64,000 bases of DNA, taken from contig JALHRD010000023.1 in the NCBI GenBank assembly GCA_022841625.1, positions 21,391-85,390 of the forward strand, read 5' to 3'. A model generated the notes under the pieces. The model had not been told where the DNA came from and made no database searches. It saw nothing but the letters and a program-made list of their open reading frames with translations. Positions within the stretch are counted from its first letter, which is position 1. Every line of letters begins with the position of its first letter. Positions 20,090 to 29,095 of the stretch are shown here, in pieces. The position numbers were made by a program, and so were the translations under genes. The stretch is from Xanthobacteraceae bacterium. GTDB lineage: Bacteria > Pseudomonadota > Alphaproteobacteria > Rhizobiales > Xanthobacteraceae.

Positions 20090-21286
20090 TTGTCGTCGAA
20101 TTCCATCCTCATCGTTGGCGGGGGTTTGGGCGGCCTCACCGCCGCGCTTGCGTTGGCGCAACGCGGCATTGCGAGCCGGGTGCTCGAAGGCGCACCCGAA
20201 TTTGGCGCCATCGGCTATGGCATTCAATTCGGCCCGAACGTCTTTCACGTGCTCGATCGCATTGGCATCACCGACGCGGTTATGGAGAAGGCCGATCGGC
20301 CGCCGGCAGTGCTGATGCGCGATGCGCTCACCGGCAACGAACTGGTGCGGATTCCGACCGGCGCATCGCTTCGCGCGCGCTTCAAGCATCCCTATATCGT
20401 GCTCCACCGCATCGACCTGCACAATGCGCTGCTCGACGCCTGCCGGCGCATGCCGGAAATCACGCTGGTTTCGGACGCCATGGTTACCGGCTTTGAACAA
20501 AATGACGAGGCTGTCATGCTCGCCACCGCGGATGGCCGCCAATTTACCGGCCCCGCCCTGGTCGGCGCCGATGGTCTGCGCTCGCTTCTGCGGGCGAAGC
20601 TGATCGGCGATGGCGAGCCGCGGCCGATTGGCTATGTCGCGCACCGCACCATTGTGCCGATGTCGGAGTTAAAAGCCGACGTGCACCGCCAGGAGGTGGT
20701 GCTGTGGGGCGGTCCCGGTTTTCACATCGTGCACTATCCGCTGCGCCACGGCACGCTATTCAACATTGTCGCGGTGTTTCGCACGTCGACCCATGGTGAA
20801 CGGGCTGACGTCGAGTCTTACCGGGCTGAACTTCAGAATACCTATCGTGACGCCCATCCGGCGATGCACGATCTGCTTGCAATGATGGATCTCGGTCGGC
20901 GTTGGCAGGTTGGCGACCGTGACCCCGTGCGCCTTTGGTCGCAGGGACGGGTGGTGCTGATGGGCGATGCCGCGCATCCGCCGCTGCAATCGTTCGCACA
21001 AGGCGCGTGCATGGCGATCGAAGACGGGCTCTGCCTGGCGGAGATGATCCATGGGGCGGGCGGCGATTTTGCCGGCGCCTTCCGCCGCTTCGAGGCGGCC
21101 CGCATTCTGCGCACGTCGCGCCTGCAATTGGAGTCGCGCGCGCTTTGGACCTTCTACCACGCCGAAGGCATTGCGCGGGACGTCCGCAATGCGACCGTGG
21201 CGGGCTGGGATGAGGCTCATCTGCACCGCTGCCTTGCCTGGCTCTATGACGGGTTTTCGCTCTCGGATGGGGCCGGCCGTAACTGA
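20090..21286 (+). CDS. FAD-dependent aromatic monooxygenase (3-hydroxybenzoate 6-hydroxylase-like)
   Basis: A class A flavoprotein monooxygenase of about 398 residues. It has the dinucleotide motif ILIVGGGLGGLTAALALA at the N-terminus, the GADGLRS (DG) motif near the middle and the FAD-ribityl motif VLMGDAAHPP, followed by QGACMAIEDGLCLAE. The end AWLYDGF resembles salicylate/3-hydroxybenzoate hydroxylases, which hydroxylate an aromatic acid using NADH. The start is uncertain: no ATG precedes the motif. TTG 20090, with GGCGGGGG five nt upstream, is preferred over GTG 20057 and TTG 20039. It interrupts the murB-ddl order of the cell-wall cluster, with no other aromatic-degradation genes near. 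Confidence 0.85.
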   Translation: MSSNSILIVGGGLGGLTAALALAQRGIASRVLEGAPEFGAIGYGIQFGPNVFHVLDRIGITDAVMEKADRPPAVLMRDALTGNELVRIPTGASLRARFKHPYIVLHRIDLHNALLDACRRMPEITLVSDAMVTGFEQNDEAVMLATADGRQFTGPALVGADGLRSLLRAKLIGDGEPRPIGYVAHRTIVPMSELKADVHRQEVVLWGGPGFHIVHYPLRHGTLFNIVAVFRTSTHGERADVESYRAELQNTYRDAHPAMHDLLAMMDLGRRWQVGDRDPVRLWSQGRVVLMGDAAHPPLQSFAQGACMAIEDGLCLAEMIHGAGGDFAGAFRRFEAARILRTSRLQLESRALWTFYHAEGIARDVRNATVAGWDEAHLHRCLAWLYDGFSLSDGAGRN

Positions 21287-21407
21287 CTCCTCATGATCGT
21301 TGCCCGCCGGCCACGCCCGCCAAAATTCTTCATGGGACTCTCGACGGTTCGCTTGATCTCGATTCTAGTGAAGTTTGGTGCGAATCAAATTGAGCTGAAG
21401 CGGGGGC

Positions 21408-22328
21408 ATGAGCAAACACGTCGCGGTCTTGATGGGGGGCTGGTCGGCTGAGCGGGAGGTCTCGCTACGGTCGGGCAAGGCATGCGCAGAAGCGCTCGCG
21501 CGGCTGGGCTATCGGGTAACCCGCATTGACGTCGGCCGCGACATCGCGAAGGTGCTGGGCACGGTCAAGCCCGATGCGGCGCTCAACTTGCTGCATGGTC
21601 GGCCTGGCGAAGACGGCACTTTGCAGGGGCTCCTGGAGATTATTGGGGTTCCTTACAGCCACTCCGGGGTGCTCGCCTCGGCGCTGGCGATGCAGAAGGA
21701 CATGGCCAAGGCGGTCCTTCGCGCCGCAGGGGTTTCAGTGCCGGAAGGGACAGTGGCCAGCCGCTTCGAGGCCGCCAAGCAACATCTTCTACCGCCGCCT
21801 TATGTGATCAAGCCCATTGCCGAGGGGTCGTCGGTCGGGGTTTTTGTGGTCTCCCCAGCCCATGCCCATCCGCCGCAGGAGCTGACCCGCGAGGATTGGA
21901 CCTTTGGCGACCGGGTTATCGTTGAAAAATACATTGCCGGCAAAGAGTTAACCTGTGCGGTGATGGGAGAACAGGCGCTCGGCGTGATCGAGATCGTGCC
22001 GACGACGCAGTTTTACGACTACGAGGCGAAATATGCGCCGGGGGGCTCCCGCCATTTATTACCCGCGCCAATTTCACCCTTTGTTTACCAACTGGTCCGA
22101 GAACTAGCGTTGGGGGCACATAAGGCTCTCGGCTGCCGCGGCGTAAGTCGGGCGGACTTCCGCTTTGACGACAGCCTCGAGGGGACGGAGGGACTGGTCT
22201 GTCTCGAGGTAAACACACAACCTGGCATGACCGAGACGTCGCTCGTGCCCGAGCTCGCGGGTCACGCGGGCATTACGTTTGACGAGCTTGTGCGATGGAT
22301 GGTCGAAGACGCATCGCTCAATCGATGA
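21408..22328 (+). CDS. ddl: D-alanine--D-alanine ligase
   Basis: A 306-residue ATP-grasp enzyme making D-Ala-D-Ala for the peptidoglycan stem. Family motifs: VLMGGWSAEREVSLRSG at the N-terminus, NLLHGRPGEDGTLQGLLE, YVIKPIAEGSSVGV, EKYIAGKELTCAVMG, and the C-terminal ATP/Mg block VSRADFRFDD with CLEVNTQPGMTETSLVPE. The length is as expected. The last bases ATGA are shared with the ftsQ start. It follows a 121-nt gap after the monooxygenase gene, so a promoter for ddl-ftsQ-ftsA may lie there. Confidence 0.96.
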   Translation: MSKHVAVLMGGWSAEREVSLRSGKACAEALARLGYRVTRIDVGRDIAKVLGTVKPDAALNLLHGRPGEDGTLQGLLEIIGVPYSHSGVLASALAMQKDMAKAVLRAAGVSVPEGTVASRFEAAKQHLLPPPYVIKPIAEGSSVGVFVVSPAHAHPPQELTREDWTFGDRVIVEKYIAGKELTCAVMGEQALGVIEIVPTTQFYDYEAKYAPGGSRHLLPAPISPFVYQLVRELALGAHKALGCRGVSRADFRFDDSLEGTEGLVCLEVNTQPGMTETSLVPELAGHAGITFDELVRWMVEDASLNR

Positions 22329-23281
22329 ATCCGATCGCGCGATGGCGCGAGCGCCCGCCGATTGGCGGCGGCGCAGTGCGTCCGCATGCGTACCCGCAGG
22401 ATTTTATGGATTCAAAAAGCGTCTCGGATTTTCGGCGGCTGATACAGCACTGCTGGATGTGGCTGGTGCGCGTCAAACTCCCGTACGGCATTGGTGCTAC
22501 GGCCACGGCGCTCGTCATCCTCGGCAGCGTTGGTTATGGCGTTATCAAGGGTGACCATGTTCCGAATATCGTTGCGACTCTGGAAGACGCGCGCGATCAA
22601 GTGGCCAATGCGGTTGGCTTTGGCATCGCGGATCTCAGGGTGAGCGGGCACAACCAGCTGACCCGGGAAGAGGTGCTGGCCGCGGCCTCGGTGACGGGGC
22701 GGTCGTCGCTTTTGTTTCTCGATGCCGATGCAACCCGCGAACGCCTGAAAGCCAATGCCTGGATCGGCGACGCCACGGTTCGAAAATTGTTGCCGGGCCA
22801 GTTGCAAATCGAAATCAAAGAGCGCGAGCCATTCGCGCTTTGGCAGAAGGATAGACGCGTTTCCGTTATCGCCGACGACGGCACGGTGTTGGAGGGCTTT
22901 GTCGCACCGCAACTGTTGACACTTCCATTGGTGGTCGGTGTTGGCGCGGAAATCCGCTCCAAGGGTTTCCTCGCTCAGCTCGACCGTCATCCCGCAATAC
23001 GCGATCAGGTGCGCGCTGCGATCTTGATCGGGGAGCGCCGTTGGAACCTGCGGCTGCGCAACGGTCTCGATATTCGCCTGCCGGAAATCGAAGTTGCCGG
23101 CGCCCTTGAACTGTTGGCGACCCTCGATCGAGACGCCAAGCTGCTCACACGCGACATCGCTGTGGTCGATATGCGTCTGCCAGATCGCGTCACGGTGCGC
23201 CTGTCCGAACAGTCGGCGCAGGCGCGTGAGGAACAGATCAAGGAATTGATCAAAAAGAGCAAGAAGGGAGGACGGGTATGA
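22325..23281 (+). CDS. ftsQ: Cell division protein FtsQ
   Basis: A 318-residue bitopic membrane protein of the divisome. ATG 22325 overlaps the ddl stop (ATGA); another ATG in frame at 22295 would overlap ddl by 34 nt. The cytoplasmic tail (about 1-50) is followed by one membrane helix (around GATATALVILGSVGYGVI). The periplasmic POTRA domain contains DLRVSGHNQLTREEVLAA and the DATVRKLLPGQLQIEIKERE strand-helix, then the beta domain with DDGTVLEGF. The C-terminal tail is lysine-rich. It recruits later division proteins and is coupled to ftsA by another ATGA overlap. Confidence 0.93.
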   Translation: MNPIARWRERPPIGGGAVRPHAYPQDFMDSKSVSDFRRLIQHCWMWLVRVKLPYGIGATATALVILGSVGYGVIKGDHVPNIVATLEDARDQVANAVGFGIADLRVSGHNQLTREEVLAAASVTGRSSLLFLDADATRERLKANAWIGDATVRKLLPGQLQIEIKEREPFALWQKDRRVSVIADDGTVLEGFVAPQLLTLPLVVGVGAEIRSKGFLAQLDRHPAIRDQVRAAILIGERRWNLRLRNGLDIRLPEIEVAGALELLATLDRDAKLLTRDIAVVDMRLPDRVTVRLSEQSAQAREEQIKELIKKSKKGGRV

Positions 23282-24597
23282 CCGTTCTCCAGTTCAGCCA
23301 CATTCCCATGGCAAAGTCGGTGTCGCCGAAGCGCTCAGCGCTGGTCGCCGCGCTCGATGTCGGAACCAGCAAAATCGCCTGCCTGATCGCTCGGCTCAAA
23401 CCGAAGATTCCGCAGGAGGCGTTGCGCCAGCGCAGTCACAGCATCGATGTCATCGGGTTCAGCCACATCTCCGCCCGCGGCATCAAAGGCGGCGCGGTGG
23501 TCGATTTGCAGGCCGCCGAGGCGGCGCTGCGCCAGTGTATTGATGTGGCGGAGCGCTCGGCCAAATTGCAGCTTGAGTCGGTGATCGTCTCGCTATCGGC
23601 CGGCAAGCCTATGAGCGAACTCATGGCGGCTTCGGTGACGGTGGAAGGCGCCTCAGTGGCTGACCGCGACATTGCGCGCGTTATGGCCGCAGCGCGCCAG
23701 CATTCGGCACGACCGGGCCGCGCCATCCTGCACTCGCTGCCAATTGGCTACCGGCTCGATGGCGTATCCGGCATCCGCGATCCACGCGGGATGTTGGGGC
23801 ATGATTTCGGTATCGACATGCACGTGATGAGCACGGACATGTCGGTCATCCGTAACCTGATCTATGCAGTTGAAAGCTGCCATGTCAGCGTCGCGTCGAT
23901 GGTGGCGAGCCCTTATGCGGCTGCGTTGTCGGTTCTGGCCGATGACGAAGGTGACCTCGGCGCCGCGTTGATCGATATGGGCGCCGGCACGACAACGATC
24001 GCCGTCTTCAGCGGGGGGCGATTTGTGCATGGCGACGGTTTTGCGCTCGGGGGCAATCACGTCACGACGGACATTGCCCGAGGTTTCAACACTGGCGCCG
24101 CCGATGCAGAGCGGATCAAAACGCTCCACGGCAGCGTGCTTGTCAGCGCCTCAGATGAGCGCGACCTGATCTCGGTGGCGTCGCTCGACGAGCATGACAC
24201 GCCCCACTTCGTGTCGCGTGCGCAGCTTGTGCGCGTCATCAGGCCGCGGGTCGAGGAGACCCTTGAAATGATCCGGGATCGCTTGGCGGCGTCACCGTTC
24301 GCAGCCGAGCCGCGCGGACGCGTGGTGCTGACGGGCGGCGCATGCCAGCTCGGCGGTCTGGCCGATCTCGCAACGCAGGTTCTGGGACGGCCGGTTCGCA
24401 TTGGGCGGCCGCTTGGAATCGGCGGCCTGCCGGACGAGGCAAAGGGGCCAGCGTTTGCGGCGATTGCGGGATTGTTGGTCTACCCGCAAGTCGCGCATCT
24501 TGAGCCCAGTGGCGAATCGCGCCGATCGCGGCGCGCGATGACGGGAACTGACGGCTATTTCGCAAAGGTCGGACAATGGCTTCGCGAGAGTTTCTAA
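23278..24597 (+). CDS. ftsA: Cell division protein FtsA
   Basis: A 439-residue actin-like ATPase that anchors FtsZ filaments to the membrane. The phosphate-1 motif is ALDVGTSKIACLIA (about 26-39). The 1C subdomain follows, and the phosphate-2 motif is ALIDMGAGTTTIAVF. The adenosine region is VVLTGGACQLGGLADLA. The C-terminus ends with a short amphipathic stretch KVGQWLRESF, which is the usual membrane-targeting helix. ATG 23278 overlaps ftsQ by four bases; an internal ATG ten codons later (MAKSVSPKRS) is an alternative start. Confidence 0.95.
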   Translation: MTVLQFSHIPMAKSVSPKRSALVAALDVGTSKIACLIARLKPKIPQEALRQRSHSIDVIGFSHISARGIKGGAVVDLQAAEAALRQCIDVAERSAKLQLESVIVSLSAGKPMSELMAASVTVEGASVADRDIARVMAAARQHSARPGRAILHSLPIGYRLDGVSGIRDPRGMLGHDFGIDMHVMSTDMSVIRNLIYAVESCHVSVASMVASPYAAALSVLADDEGDLGAALIDMGAGTTTIAVFSGGRFVHGDGFALGGNHVTTDIARGFNTGAADAERIKTLHGSVLVSASDERDLISVASLDEHDTPHFVSRAQLVRVIRPRVEETLEMIRDRLAASPFAAEPRGRVVLTGGACQLGGLADLATQVLGRPVRIGRPLGIGGLPDEAKGPAFAAIAGLLVYPQVAHLEPSGESRRSRRAMTGTDGYFAKVGQWLRESF

Positions 24598-24619
24598 TGA
24601 CTGAGATTTCACCCATGCA

Positions 24620-24645
24620 GCCGGTGGCGGACCGGCGCCACCGGC
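24620..24645 (+). other. Perfect 10-bp hairpin between ftsA and ftsZ
   Basis: GCCGGTGGCG, loop GACCGG, CGCCACCGGC. It lies 22 nt after ftsA and 43 nt before ftsZ and has no following T-run, so it is not a standard terminator. It could affect processing or relative expression of ftsZ. Confidence 0.6.
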
Positions 24646-24688
24646 GACATCGCAAGGCCAGCGACGCTCGCGCAATGAAGAGGCAGCC

Positions 24689-26437
24689 ATGACGATTAAT
24701 CTGAAGATTCCTGACATTCGTGAGCTTAAGCCACGGATCACCGTGTTCGGGGCGGGCGGCGCCGGCGGTAATGCGGTCAACAATATGATCGCGAGCGGCC
24801 TTCAGGGCTGCGAATTCGTGGTCGCCAACACCGATGCCCAAGCGTTAACCGCCTCAAAGGCGGAGCGTGTGATCCAGATGGGCGTGCAGGTCACTGAAGG
24901 GCTCGGCGCCGGCTCGCATCCGGAAGTTGGCCGTGCGGCCGCCGAGGAGGGGCTCGACGAGATCCGGGACCACCTCCAGGGCGCGCACATGGTTTTCGTC
25001 ACCGCCGGTATGGGTGGCGGCACGGGCACTGGCGCCGCGCCGGTGATCGCGCGGTGCGCCAAGGAGCTTGGCGTTTTGACCGTCGGTGTCGTCACCAAGC
25101 CCTTCCACTTCGAGGGGCTACGCCGGATGAAGATTGCGGAAGCGGGCATCGCGGAACTGGCGAAGGTCGTCGATACGCTGCTCGTGATTCCCAATCAGAA
25201 TTTGTTCCGGGTGGCGAATGAGCGGACGACCTTTGCCGACGCTTTCGCGCTGGCGGACGAAGTGCTGCGTGCCGGCGTTTCGTGCATTACCGACCTGATG
25301 GTCAAGGAAGGGCTGATCAATCTCGATTTTGCCGATGTCCGCGCCGTCATGCGCGAGATGGGCAAAGCAATGATGGGAACCGGTGAGGCTAGCGGCGAAA
25401 AGCGGGCGCTTTCAGCTGCCGAGGCCGCGATCTCCAACCCGCTCATTGACGACGCGTCGATGAAGGGGGCAAAGGGTCTGCTGATTTCGATCACCGGTGG
25501 ACGCGACCTGACGCTCTACGAAGTCGACGAGGCGGCGACCCGCATCCGCGAGGAGGTCGACCAGGAAGCCAACATCATTGTGGGCGCGACCTTCGATGAG
25601 AGCATGGAGGGCATAATCCGCGTGTCGGTGGTGGCGACAGGCATTGACAATGTGGCGAGCGCGAAGGCGCCTCGACCGATCACGACAATGGTATCGTCCG
25701 CGATGCCGCAGTCCACGCCGGAATCGCGGCTGGCTGAACTCACGCAAAAGCTGCGCGCCGACCAGCAGCGGCTGGCGGAGCGGATCGAACGGGCCGAACG
25801 CGACGACCAGGCGCCGATGCTGCCGGCCACGGCGCTTACTCCCGATGCAATCGGCAATGCTGCCAAGGCCGCGGTGGCGGCGGCAGTTCTGCCGATGAGC
25901 ACGGACGAGGTCACGATTCGGCCAATGCAACCGAAACCTTCGCTGTTTCCCGAGTCGGCCGGCGAGCCATTGGCTGCGCAGGAGCCGCCAACCTCCGAGA
26001 CGTTCATTCCGCCAACACCGGAACGCCCAGCCAGTCGTGGGCAGCGAATGCCTAAGATCGAAGATCTGCCGGTGCCAGGACAGAACGAGCTGCGCGCTAT
26101 GCGCGGCGAGGAATCGCCATTGGATCCACCCGAGAAGCGGCGGATGGGCTTGTTGCAAAGGCTTGCCTCGGTCGGCCTCGGTGGCGGCCGTCGGGAGGAG
26201 GAGGCTGCGGGGTCGGCGCAACCGCCGCGGCCGCGGATGGGGCCTATTCCCGAGCCGCCGGCACGCCCGTTACAGCCCCGGCCGGCATCGCGCCCGCCCG
26301 AGTCGCCCGTTTCCGAATACGCCCGCCGGCCAGCGCATCAGGGCCTCGACCCGATGGGCCGGCAGGCTTCTGTGAATAATTCTTCAGATGAGGATCAGCT
26401 CGATATCCCGGCCTTCCTTCGTCGACAGGCGAAATAG
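24689..26437 (+). CDS. ftsZ: Cell division GTPase FtsZ (long-linker form)
   Basis: A 582-residue tubulin homologue that assembles the division ring. The GTP-binding domain has [13 protein letters not shown] (about 21-33), the tubulin signature GGGTGTG (109-115) and the T7 synergy loop [11 protein letters not shown]. The globular part ends around residue 320. A proline- and arginine-rich disordered linker of about 230 residues follows, ending in the conserved tail peptide DIPAFLRRQ, which docks FtsA and other partners. The linker is much longer than in E. coli but usual for Rhizobiales. It lies 91 nt after ftsA. No Rho-independent terminator is visible directly after it. Confidence 0.97.
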   Translation: MTINLKIPDIRELKPRITVFGAGGAGGNAVNNMIASGLQGCEFVVANTDAQALTASKAERVIQMGVQVTEGLGAGSHPEVGRAAAEEGLDEIRDHLQGAHMVFVTAGMGGGTGTGAAPVIARCAKELGVLTVGVVTKPFHFEGLRRMKIAEAGIAELAKVVDTLLVIPNQNLFRVANERTTFADAFALADEVLRAGVSCITDLMVKEGLINLDFADVRAVMREMGKAMMGTGEASGEKRALSAAEAAISNPLIDDASMKGAKGLLISITGGRDLTLYEVDEAATRIREEVDQEANIIVGATFDESMEGIIRVSVVATGIDNVASAKAPRPITTMVSSAMPQSTPESRLAELTQKLRADQQRLAERIERAERDDQAPMLPATALTPDAIGNAAKAAVAAAVLPMSTDEVTIRPMQPKPSLFPESAGEPLAAQEPPTSETFIPPTPERPASRGQRMPKIEDLPVPGQNELRAMRGEESPLDPPEKRRMGLLQRLASVGLGGGRREEEAAGSAQPPRPRMGPIPEPPARPLQPRPASRPPESPVSEYARRPAHQGLDPMGRQASVNNSSDEDQLDIPAFLRRQAK

Positions 26438-26910
26438 GCAATGCGCTCGGGGGTCGGCCGGTTAACGGATGCAGGGGGACGCCGACCAGCCCCAATTCCT
26501 ACCCAGGTTTGGAGCCAACTCATTGTTGGAAAAATTATATTTTTTGTTGTGAGGAGTTACTCGCCGGTCCCAAAAAATGGGCGATCGGGCAATATTCCAG
26601 TCCTAAATTGGGGCTGGTTGACCCATGCGGATGGCGTTTTGCGACGCTCCGGGGGCGCCAATACGGCTGGATCAAGGTAACAGTCGGTAAGAAAGCGTGA
26701 GTTTGCGTCGCCGATCGGCCGGACTAAGCTGCGTCAACAAAAGGGGATTTCGTTGGGGGACTGGGGTGCAGCAGTGTTAGTGCTGCGATTAGGTTCGTAG
26801 TCGATCCTCGTCCCACAGATGGTTGTAAGACGGCAATAAGCTGACACGCGTATGTCGCTTTTGTTGCGATTGCCGGTCCCTCCAATGGGGGGCCGCTAGG
26901 TGGGACGGAC
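26438..26910. other. 473-nt gap between ftsZ and lpxC with structured, partly AT-rich DNA
   Basis: No credible gene. The gap contains a 13-bp perfect inverted repeat, an AT-rich core, and a small hairpin GCAGCA-GTGTTAG-TGCTGC (26768-26786). The lpxC promoter presumably lies in its right half. A 79-codon plus-strand frame (26441-26680) has no recognisable product. Confidence 0.55.
26485..26618. repeat. 134-bp segment bounded by a 13-bp perfect inverted repeat
   Basis: Left arm ACCAGCCCCAATT (26485-26497), right arm AATTGGGGCTGGT (26606-26618). The 108 nt between include an AT-rich core around 26525-26555 that is unlike the GC-rich surroundings. It could be a small non-autonomous element, a long RNA hairpin or chance; no flanking target duplication was obvious. 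Confidence 0.5.
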
Positions 26911-27858
26911 ATGAAGATTGGCAAGCAGACGACGCTTCGCAATCAGGCCGTTTTAACCGGCATCGGCGTTCATTCCGGCTTGCCGGTTACGTTAGCGCTG
27001 CACCCTTCCGAAGCTGACTCCGGCATTCGTTTTCTTCGCACTGGCCTTGGTACCCGTGACCGTGAGGTTCACGCGGACATCCGTTCGGTCACGGCAACCG
27101 AATTTGCCACGGTCTTGGGAGATGCGTCAGGCCCGTTGGTGTCGACCGCAGAGCACGTCCTCGCCGCATTGCGAGGGCTTGGCGTGGATAACGCCTTGGT
27201 TGAGCTCGATGGTCCTGAAGTGCCGATCATGGATGGCAGTGCTGCTGCCTTCGTGCATGCGATTGATCGCGCTGGGCTTGAGATGCTTGGCGAGCAGCGC
27301 CGTTACATCCGGGTGCTCAAGCCGATTTCCGTGACCATCGGCCAATCGGTCGCAGAATTCCGGCCATATCCGCGGGGCTTCCGGATTGAGGCGACAATCG
27401 ACTTCGATCATCGGTTAATCGGTCGCCAGTCAGCCGTCTATGACGGCCGGCCGGATTCTTTCCGGCGGGATTTTGCCCGCGCGCGCACCTTCGGCTTTAT
27501 GCGTGACGTGGCCAAGATGTGGAATGCGGGTTATGCCCTCGGCGCGTCGCTTGAGAATACCTTGGTGGTCAGCGACAACCGTATTCTCAATGCTGAAGGA
27601 ACGCGATTTCCGGACGAGTTCGTTCGGCACAAGGTGATGGACGCGATCGGAGACTTGGCCTTGGCGGGTGCGCCAATTTTAGGCCTTTATCGCTCGATTC
27701 GCGGAGGTCACCGGATCAACCACGCTGCCGTTTCAGCCCTGATGGCTGATGCCAGTGCATGGACGCTGGTTGAAGCTGAGCCGATGCGCCCGGTACGTGG
27801 GCACGGCGATTTGGCTGCCGGGTTGGCCATGCCGGCATATGCGCCGGACGTGTCTTAA
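26911..27858 (+). CDS. lpxC: UDP-3-O-acyl-N-acetylglucosamine deacetylase LpxC
   Basis: A 315-residue zinc amidase for the committed step of lipid A synthesis. Zn and catalytic features are visible: the histidine in STAEHVLAALRGLG, the substrate region PEVPIMDGSAAAF, FARARTFGFM, and the C-terminal RHKVMDAIGDLAL block supplying the second Zn histidine and the Zn aspartate. The GGGACGG stretch before ATG 26911 may be the ribosome binding site. Together with ftsZ and bamD it links the division cluster to outer-membrane biogenesis, the usual order in alphaproteobacteria. Confidence 0.95.
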   Translation: MKIGKQTTLRNQAVLTGIGVHSGLPVTLALHPSEADSGIRFLRTGLGTRDREVHADIRSVTATEFATVLGDASGPLVSTAEHVLAALRGLGVDNALVELDGPEVPIMDGSAAAFVHAIDRAGLEMLGEQRRYIRVLKPISVTIGQSVAEFRPYPRGFRIEATIDFDHRLIGRQSAVYDGRPDSFRRDFARARTFGFMRDVAKMWNAGYALGASLENTLVVSDNRILNAEGTRFPDEFVRHKVMDAIGDLALAGAPILGLYRSIRGGHRINHAAVSALMADASAWTLVEAEPMRPVRGHGDLAAGLAMPAYAPDVS

Positions 27859-28048
27859 AGCGCCCAATTTAACCCAATTTATCCAGTAATCTAAAGGGAC
27901 GACGGCCTTGTCCGCCACATTGCGGGCCGATTGTGTGCCTATTCGATTGGTGGCGTCGGGGGTTATCGGGTATTCTTACGGTGCCCGCGGGCCGGTCGGC
28001 CAGGGGATTAATTTCAGCGGCTTCAGTTCCAACGGCTTCAAGGTGCGT

Positions 28049-28924
28049 ATGCTGTTTTCGCCGAGCAAGACTAATCGACGCGCCAACTGGATCGCGCGCG
28101 TGGCCGCACTGCTTTTGCTCGCTCCGGTCCTGGGCGGCTGTGAATCGCTGACAAGCCTGTGGGGCGCGCGTGAGGAGCAATTCGATGAGCCGGCGGACAA
28201 GCTTTATAATGAGGGTCTCTTTCTCCTAAACAACAAGCGCGATCTGCGCACCGCGGCGAAGCGCTTTGAAGAGGTCGACCGGCAGCATCCGTATTCCGAC
28301 TGGGCGCGCCGTTCGCTGATCATGTCGGCTTACACCTATTACCAGGCCGGCATGTACGAGGAGTCGATCACTGTCGCGCGCCGCTACATTCAATTGCATC
28401 CCGCCAGCCCGGATGCCGCCTATGCGCAGTATTTGATTGGCTCCTGCTACTTCGACCAAATCCGCGACGTCACCCGCGAACAGGATCGCACCGAGCGTGC
28501 GATGTCTGCTTTCGATGAGGTGATCCGCAAATATCCCAGCTCCGAATACGCGGTCTCGGCCAAACGCAAGATCGCCGTGGCGCGCGATCAACTCGCTGCG
28601 CGCGACATGATGATCGGCCGCTATTATATGGAGCGCCGCGACTATTCGGGCGCGATCAATCGCTTCAAGATCGTGGTGACGCGCTACCAGACCACCCGTC
28701 ATGTCGAAGAGGCTCTGCTGCGGTTAACGGAAGCGTATCTGTCATTGGGCATTGTCGGCGAGGCGCAGACTTCCGCTGCTGTGCTCGGGCACAATTTCCC
28801 CGACAGCCGTTGGTACAAGGACGCCTATGCCTTGGTTCAGCAGCGCGGCCTGCAGCCGTCCGAGAACCGGAATTCCTGGATCAGCCAAGCGTTCCGCCGG
28901 TTGGGTGTTGGCGGCACCGGTTAG
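28049..28924 (+). CDS. bamD: Outer-membrane assembly lipoprotein BamD
   Basis: A 291-residue lipoprotein of the BAM complex that folds beta-barrel proteins into the outer membrane. ATG 28049 is chosen because it yields a lipoprotein signal: basic N-terminus, core VAALLLLAPVL and lipobox LGGC, cysteine at about residue 31. The longer frame to 27908 would bury this signal. The mature part consists of tetratricopeptide-type helical pairs, with YNEGLFLLNNKRDLRTAAKR, DRQHPYSDWARRS and the conserved YAQYLIGSCYFDQI segments. Length and fold match BamD (formerly ComL/YfiO). Confidence 0.93.
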   Translation: MLFSPSKTNRRANWIARVAALLLLAPVLGGCESLTSLWGAREEQFDEPADKLYNEGLFLLNNKRDLRTAAKRFEEVDRQHPYSDWARRSLIMSAYTYYQAGMYEESITVARRYIQLHPASPDAAYAQYLIGSCYFDQIRDVTREQDRTERAMSAFDEVIRKYPSSEYAVSAKRKIAVARDQLAARDMMIGRYYMERRDYSGAINRFKIVVTRYQTTRHVEEALLRLTEAYLSLGIVGEAQTSAAVLGHNFPDSRWYKDAYALVQQRGLQPSENRNSWISQAFRRLGVGGTG

Positions 28925-29095
28925 GCGCTGCGCCGGGTCGTCGGTTTCTACGAAACAACGGCTATTCCACGGTCGGGGCAGGCCGAACATTCGGCGTGGA
29001 ACGGCTTGCGAATGCTGGTGCGCTCTTCAATGATGACAACGAATCTGCCAGCAATCGACGTCCGGCCCTGGTCGGGCTCGTAAACAGACGCGGCC

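Noticed and set aside
26441..26680. 79-codon frame after ftsZ
   Set aside because: No similarity to any known small protein, and it spans the inverted-repeat element.
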